Below are positions 7,168-10,031 of a stretch of 10,031 nt of DNA, piece by piece (within the stretch, counting starts at the first letter, position 1; each line of letters starts with the position of its first letter). The translations under genes were made by a program, and so were the position numbers. The notes under the pieces were generated by a model. That model was not told the DNA's origin. It was given only the letters and a program-made list of their open reading frames with translations, and did not search any database. The stretch is from JBHIFE01 sp046760985 (lineage in GTDB: Bacteria > Chloroflexota > Dehalococcoidia > Dehalococcoidales > RBG-16-60-22). The stretch is from positions 1 through 10,031 of the forward strand of contig JBHIFE010000047.1 in assembly GCA_046760985.1 (NCBI GenBank), in the 5' to 3' direction.

Positions 7168-8352
7168 ATGGATTTGAGTAAAATACTGCAAAAGCCGGTG
7201 GCGGTTCTTGGAGCCGGGGCTTGTGGGCAGGCTTTTGCAGCAGATTTTGCTCTTGCTGGATATGGGGTTCGTCTATATGAATTGCCAGAGTTTGCCTTGG
7301 AAAGTTTAGGGGCAGTTCTGGAAACTCACGAGATAGAGCTCGGAGGTCAGCAGGTCAACTTCAGGTGGTTCAGAAGGGTGGGGGTTGCCAAGGTTGATGT
7401 TGTCACTACAGAGATATCGGTGGCACTAAAGGGAGCCGGTTTAGTAATTGTAGCTGTTCCAGCAAAGGGACATAAACCATTTTTTGGAAAAATGACCTCA
7501 TACCTCGAGGAGGGACAGGTAATAAGCATATTCCCGGACAATTTTGGGTCGTTAATGCTTAGAAACGTGATGCGAGAGAGAGGCTGTGATGTAAATGTCA
7601 TAATAGGTGGCTGGAGTTCAATGCCATACGGGGTCAGGAAAACAGAGCCAGGTCGCCTGGATTGCCTTCTCCGGATAAACAGGCTCATGGGCGATGCTTT
7701 GCCAAGTAAGGATGGTGACAAGTTTTTTCAGGCATTAAAAAACATCCCACCATTCCAAGGAACCTCAGTGCTGGAAAGAGGGGATACGGTTATTGGGATA
7801 GGGCTTTCTAATCCAAACCCGGTTGTTCACACTCCTGGTTCTGTCCTCAGCGTGGGACCAATGGAGGTCTCACAAATGGAAGAGATGACCTTGGGTATCC
7901 CCAAAGGCAAATTCTCAATGTATAAACATGGAATGAGTCCTTCGGTTTCCCGGGTTCAATTTGCCTTTTACCAAGAGATGTGCCAGATCGCAAAGGCGAT
8001 GGGAATAAAAATTGCCCAGTATACCGAAGAGCAGTTCTTTTCCAAGGGCAGTGTCATGGGGGTGGAATATTTGGGTCCATTCTCAGACGTAATTCTGCCA
8101 CCGGTGGTTGGACCTGATTCCACGGAGCATCGCTATTTCACCGAGGATATACCAGTCGGGACCGCGGTATACTACCAGCTAGCTCAGAAATTCGGAGTAG
8201 AGGTCCCCATAATAGAGTCAATAATACGGTTGGGATCAGTAATCTGTAAACGTGACTTCCTCAAAGAGGGGAGGTCATTGAGAGAAATGGGTATTGAAGA
8301 CTTAACAAAAGAGCAGATAGTTGAGTATATTAGACAAGGCGTAAGATCATAG
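7168..8352 (+). CDS. NAD/NADP octopine/nopaline dehydrogenase family protein (opine dehydrogenase)
   Basis: Predicted soluble oxidoreductase of the opine dehydrogenase family, whose members reductively join an amino acid and an alpha-keto acid or do the reverse. The 394-residue product begins with a Rossmann domain: VAVLGAGACG with GxGxxG at residues 15-20, and Glu38 in RLYELP at the end of the second strand, which favours NAD(H) (inference). The C-terminal helical domain carries NPNPVVHTPGS with His221 and TEDIPVG with Asp327, which match the position and context of the His-Asp pair of characterised octopine dehydrogenases, followed by IIESIIRLGSVI. Length fits the family (about 360-400). 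It lies divergent from the CxxC/racemase genes and 76 bases upstream of dctP with no obvious terminator between, so it may be cotranscribed with the transporter. The substrate cannot be read from sequence. Confidence 0.85.
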   Translation: MDLSKILQKPVAVLGAGACGQAFAADFALAGYGVRLYELPEFALESLGAVLETHEIELGGQQVNFRWFRRVGVAKVDVVTTEISVALKGAGLVIVAVPAKGHKPFFGKMTSYLEEGQVISIFPDNFGSLMLRNVMRERGCDVNVIIGGWSSMPYGVRKTEPGRLDCLLRINRLMGDALPSKDGDKFFQALKNIPPFQGTSVLERGDTVIGIGLSNPNPVVHTPGSVLSVGPMEVSQMEEMTLGIPKGKFSMYKHGMSPSVSRVQFAFYQEMCQIAKAMGIKIAQYTEEQFFSKGSVMGVEYLGPFSDVILPPVVGPDSTEHRYFTEDIPVGTAVYYQLAQKFGVEVPIIESIIRLGSVICKRDFLKEGRSLREMGIEDLTKEQIVEYIRQGVRS

Positions 8353-8353
8353 C

Positions 8354-8390
8354 TAAGGGGGTGATATATGAACTAAAGCAAGGAAAATAG
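8354..8390 (+). other. Strong SD followed by an abortive start (leader-like mini-ORFs)
   Basis: AAGGGGGTGAT (8354-8364) precedes ATG AAC TAA at 8368-8376, a two-codon frame. The same SD region could also serve a nine-codon frame from GTG 8361 to TAG 8390. This lies in the 76-base gap between the opine dehydrogenase and dctP genes. It may be an erased gene start or a tiny leader; function is not shown. Confidence 0.3.
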
Positions 8391-8413
8391 GCTGGGATAC
8401 CTAATAAATCAAG

Positions 8414-8421
8414 AAAGGAGG
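8414..8421 (+). promoter_or_regulatory. Very strong ribosome binding site of dctP
   Basis: AAAGGAGG, extended upstream to AGAAAGGAGG (8412-8421), is close to a full anti-Shine-Dalgarno complement, seven bases before the ATG at 8429. It fits high expression of a periplasmic-type receptor relative to the membrane subunits. Confidence 0.85.
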
Positions 8422-8428
8422 AAAAGGA

Positions 8429-9502
8429 ATGAAACGCAGATTACCAATAGCAGCAATAATGTTGCTCATAGTGATATTATTTGCTATGGGGTGTCCAGCA
8501 CCAGCCCCGGCTCCAGCCCCAGCCCCGGCTCCGGCACCAGCCCCAGCCCCGGCTCCACCGCCTTACAAGTATGAGTGGCGGCTGAATCACGTTATGCCAG
8601 CCGATAGCCCGTACGGTCCCAGGGTTGAAGAATTCGCTAATGAGGTGTGGGAAAAGACCGAGGGACGCATTGGCATTACTGTCTACCATGGCGGGATACT
8701 TGGCGACTGGGTGTTAGCCAATGAGATGACGATGAGGGGCGATGTTGAAATGGCCTTGGTTCCCATAGCCCCCACCTATGACCCCAGGTTGAACATAGCC
8801 TATTACACGCCCTACCTGTTTACCGACGTTGAAGAGGCTAAGGCAGGCTATGCCCCGGGCGGCTGGATTAATAACATGGTTGATGGCTTGCTGTCGGGGG
8901 TGAATATAAAGGGTCTGTCAGCCATGCCCATAGGTCTGTCTGGGTGTACGCTGAGGGAAGTGCCGCCGAGCCCATTTGACCCTGATGTGCCTAAGAACAT
9001 GAAAATCAGGGTGATGCCGCTCAAGCCCTGCGAGTTGACCTTTAAACGCCTCGGCTATATCCCGGTGGGCATCCCTTATGCTGAAGCCTATACCGCCATT
9101 GACACCGGGATTGTTGACGGGGAGATGGGTGGTCCTCCCTTCCAGGGCACCGAGTTCATGGACATCCAGGGCGTCTGGATCCAATACAGCGAGTATGTCG
9201 AGACCTGGTGGTTCATGCTCAACCTGGACATGTTTAACAGCCTGACTCCCGAAGACCAGAAGGTCCTGATTGACGCTGCCAGCCGGCAGGCAAGTGAATA
9301 CTGGCTGGTGGTAGAGGCGGATGATGAGAAGTACCGCCAGGAGATGGCTGACTACGGACTGGAAATACTCATACCTACCAAGGCGGAGCTGGAGCATATT
9401 GCCGATGTCATCCGCACCGATGTCTGGCCTGAGCTTGAGCCGCTGGTCGGTAAAGCCGTCGTTGACACAATGAGAGCGGCTGTGGGCATACCGGTAGAAT
9501 AA
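8429..9502 (+). CDS. dctP: TRAP transporter solute-binding receptor lipoprotein, DctP family
   Basis: Extracytoplasmic receptor that delivers a substrate, usually a carboxylate, to a DctQM permease. The 357 residues start with a lipoprotein signal (KRR, then a hydrophobic stretch 5-20) ending in AMGC, with Cys22 as predicted lipidation site; Met at -2 makes the lipobox somewhat degenerate. Ten Pro-Ala dipeptides (23-42) plus PPP form an extended tether. The mature domain starts at YEWRLNHVMPADSPYG and has the DctP features: GGILGD, MKIRVMP with Arg194 at the position of the carboxylate-binding Arg, GYIPVGIPYAEAYTAIDTGIVDGEMG, and a C-terminal long-helix region. A partial dctQ follows after 105 bases. 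By eye its GC content is higher than in the upstream enzyme gene. The ligand is unknown; the neighbours suggest an amino-acid or opine-like acid (inference). Confidence 0.93.
   Translation: MKRRLPIAAIMLLIVILFAMGCPAPAPAPAPAPAPAPAPAPAPPPYKYEWRLNHVMPADSPYGPRVEEFANEVWEKTEGRIGITVYHGGILGDWVLANEMTMRGDVEMALVPIAPTYDPRLNIAYYTPYLFTDVEEAKAGYAPGGWINNMVDGLLSGVNIKGLSAMPIGLSGCTLREVPPSPFDPDVPKNMKIRVMPLKPCELTFKRLGYIPVGIPYAEAYTAIDTGIVDGEMGGPPFQGTEFMDIQGVWIQYSEYVETWWFMLNLDMFNSLTPEDQKVLIDAASRQASEYWLVVEADDEKYRQEMADYGLEILIPTKAELEHIADVIRTDVWPELEPLVGKAVVDTMRAAVGIPVE
8495..8554 (+). repeat. Pro-Ala coding tandem repeat (10 x 6 bases)
   Basis: Ten CCN-GCN units directly after the lipidated Cys codon. The synonymous bases show a higher order: two 18-base blocks and one 24-base block, each ending CCA-GCC-CCG-GCT or the near-equal form, as if larger blocks had duplicated. 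It encodes the receptor's flexible tether and is likely length-variable between strains. Confidence 0.85.
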
Positions 9503-9545
9503 GATCAGGAAAAGGCGCAACCTGAGCCCGAGTTACAGTGTAGCA

Positions 9546-9571
9546 GAGGGGGGCTCAGCTGAGCCCCCCTC
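9546..9571. terminator. 26-base perfect GC-rich palindrome between dctP and dctQ
   Basis: The half-site GAGGGGGGCTCAG (9546-9558) is followed immediately by its exact reverse complement (9559-9571), giving a very stable hairpin in RNA. There is no T-tract, only C-rich sequence after it, so it looks less like a classical terminator and more like a 3' stabiliser or attenuator that sets high receptor and lower permease expression. An upstream CTGAGCCC (9522-9529) can pair with GGGCTCAG (9551-9558) as a competing stem. Confidence 0.6.
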
Positions 9572-9607
9572 CCCCTGAACCTGGTGAGGCGTTATTAATT
9601 TGGAAAA

Positions 9608-10031
9608 ATGAGCCATTTAGTTTTTTACCGGGTCAGAAGGATCAGGTTGGCAATATGGAATGCATTAGCTAATGCGCAGCGGGCTATCCTGATTGGCACC
9701 TCTTGCTTCATTGTTCTGCTCCTTTTTGGCTCGGTACTTATGCGCTATATTATTCATTACCCGGGTATGGAAGTCGAGGAGATAGCTACCTTGGTTGCCT
9801 TCTGGCTCTATTTCACCGGGGCAGTCTACGGTAGTTATGAGCGCAGCCATATCAAGGCAGAGCTGGTTCACCTTATTGTCAAGAAGCCGAGAGCTTATGC
9901 CGCGGTCAAGGTTACCGCCAGCCTGATTGTCTTTGTCTTGGCACTGATTATGACCTATTGGGGGTATCATTTCTTTCTCTGGGGCATTGAAAAGTGGGGG
10001 CGGTCCGCGGTTTTGTTGCTACCCATGGTCT
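9608..10031 (+). CDS. dctQ: TRAP transporter small membrane subunit, DctQ family (3'-truncated)
   Basis: Small integral-membrane subunit that pairs with DctM and the DctP receptor in secondary, ion-driven import. 141 codons are present before the window edge. The frame opens after TAA 9596-9598; the first ATG at 9608 is preceded by a weak GGA four bases away, so the start is moderately sure. The N-terminus is basic (RVRRIR, 8-13). Three membrane segments are visible: about 26-48 (ILIGTSCFIVLLLFGSVLM), 57-79 (EEIATLVAFWLYFTGAVYG) and 100-122 (VTASLIVFVLALIMTYWGY), matching the four-helix DctQ plan with the fourth helix cut off. The segment from EVEEIA through FWLYFTGA to SHIKAELV fits the family's conserved central region. 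Gene order dctP-dctQ predicts dctM just outside the window. The dctP-dctQ gap of 105 bases holds the palindrome. Confidence 0.85.
   Translation, partial: MSHLVFYRVRRIRLAIWNALANAQRAILIGTSCFIVLLLFGSVLMRYIIHYPGMEVEEIATLVAFWLYFTGAVYGSYERSHIKAELVHLIVKKPRAYAAVKVTASLIVFVLALIMTYWGYHFFLWGIEKWGRSAVLLLPMV

Noticed and set aside
8495..8554. CRISPR-like or mobile-element repeat
   Set aside because: The short-period repeat is fully explained by in-frame Pro-Ala codons of the dctP tether.
8918..9520. 200-codon open frame on the minus strand
   Set aside because: It lies opposite dctP, whose protein is clearly conserved. The antisense translation has no recognisable domain and mirrors the GC-rich codon bias of dctP.
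9665..9970. 101-codon minus-strand frame near the window end
   Set aside because: It is antisense to the dctQ frame, which has the expected membrane segments and family motifs.

Overview
The window looks like chromosomal DNA from an anaerobic bacterium, most likely a member of the Chloroflexota near Dehalococcoidia. That placement is inferred from three things: tetrapyrrole synthesis by the C5 (glutamyl-tRNA) route with a uroporphyrinogen methyltransferase/synthase fusion, a TRAP-transporter receptor lipoprotein tethered by a long Pro-Ala repeat, and strong Shine-Dalgarno sites. No rRNA, tRNA, CRISPR array, insertion sequence or phage gene is visible.

Bases 1-5838 (+ strand) hold a tight five-gene tetrapyrrole operon: hemA (its 5' end lies outside the window, and the first codon present is the active-site Cys), hemC, a cobA-hemD fusion, hemB and hemL. 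Joins are overlaps or gaps of 1 to 11 bases. Together the products take glutamyl-tRNA through glutamate semialdehyde, 5-aminolevulinate, porphobilinogen and hydroxymethylbilane to uroporphyrinogen III, and the fused methyltransferase goes on to precorrin-2. No protoheme-specific gene is present, so this part of the operon points towards corrinoid or siroheme supply.

Bases 5914-6947 (- strand) converge on the heme operon. They encode a YgeA-type amino-acid racemase and, upstream of it, an unrecognised 88-residue protein with a CxxC motif. A roughly 220-base divergent intergenic region (6948-7167) carries candidate promoters for both directions and a near-direct repeat that overlaps both.

Bases 7168-10031 (+ strand) encode an octopine/nopaline (opine) dehydrogenase family enzyme, a DctP-type TRAP solute receptor lipoprotein, and the start of a DctQ small membrane subunit cut by the window end. 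A 26-base perfect GC-rich palindrome separates dctP from dctQ. Racemase, opine dehydrogenase and organic-acid/amino-acid-type importer lie side by side, which suggests (inference only) a module for uptake and interconversion of an opine-like or D-amino-acid compound.
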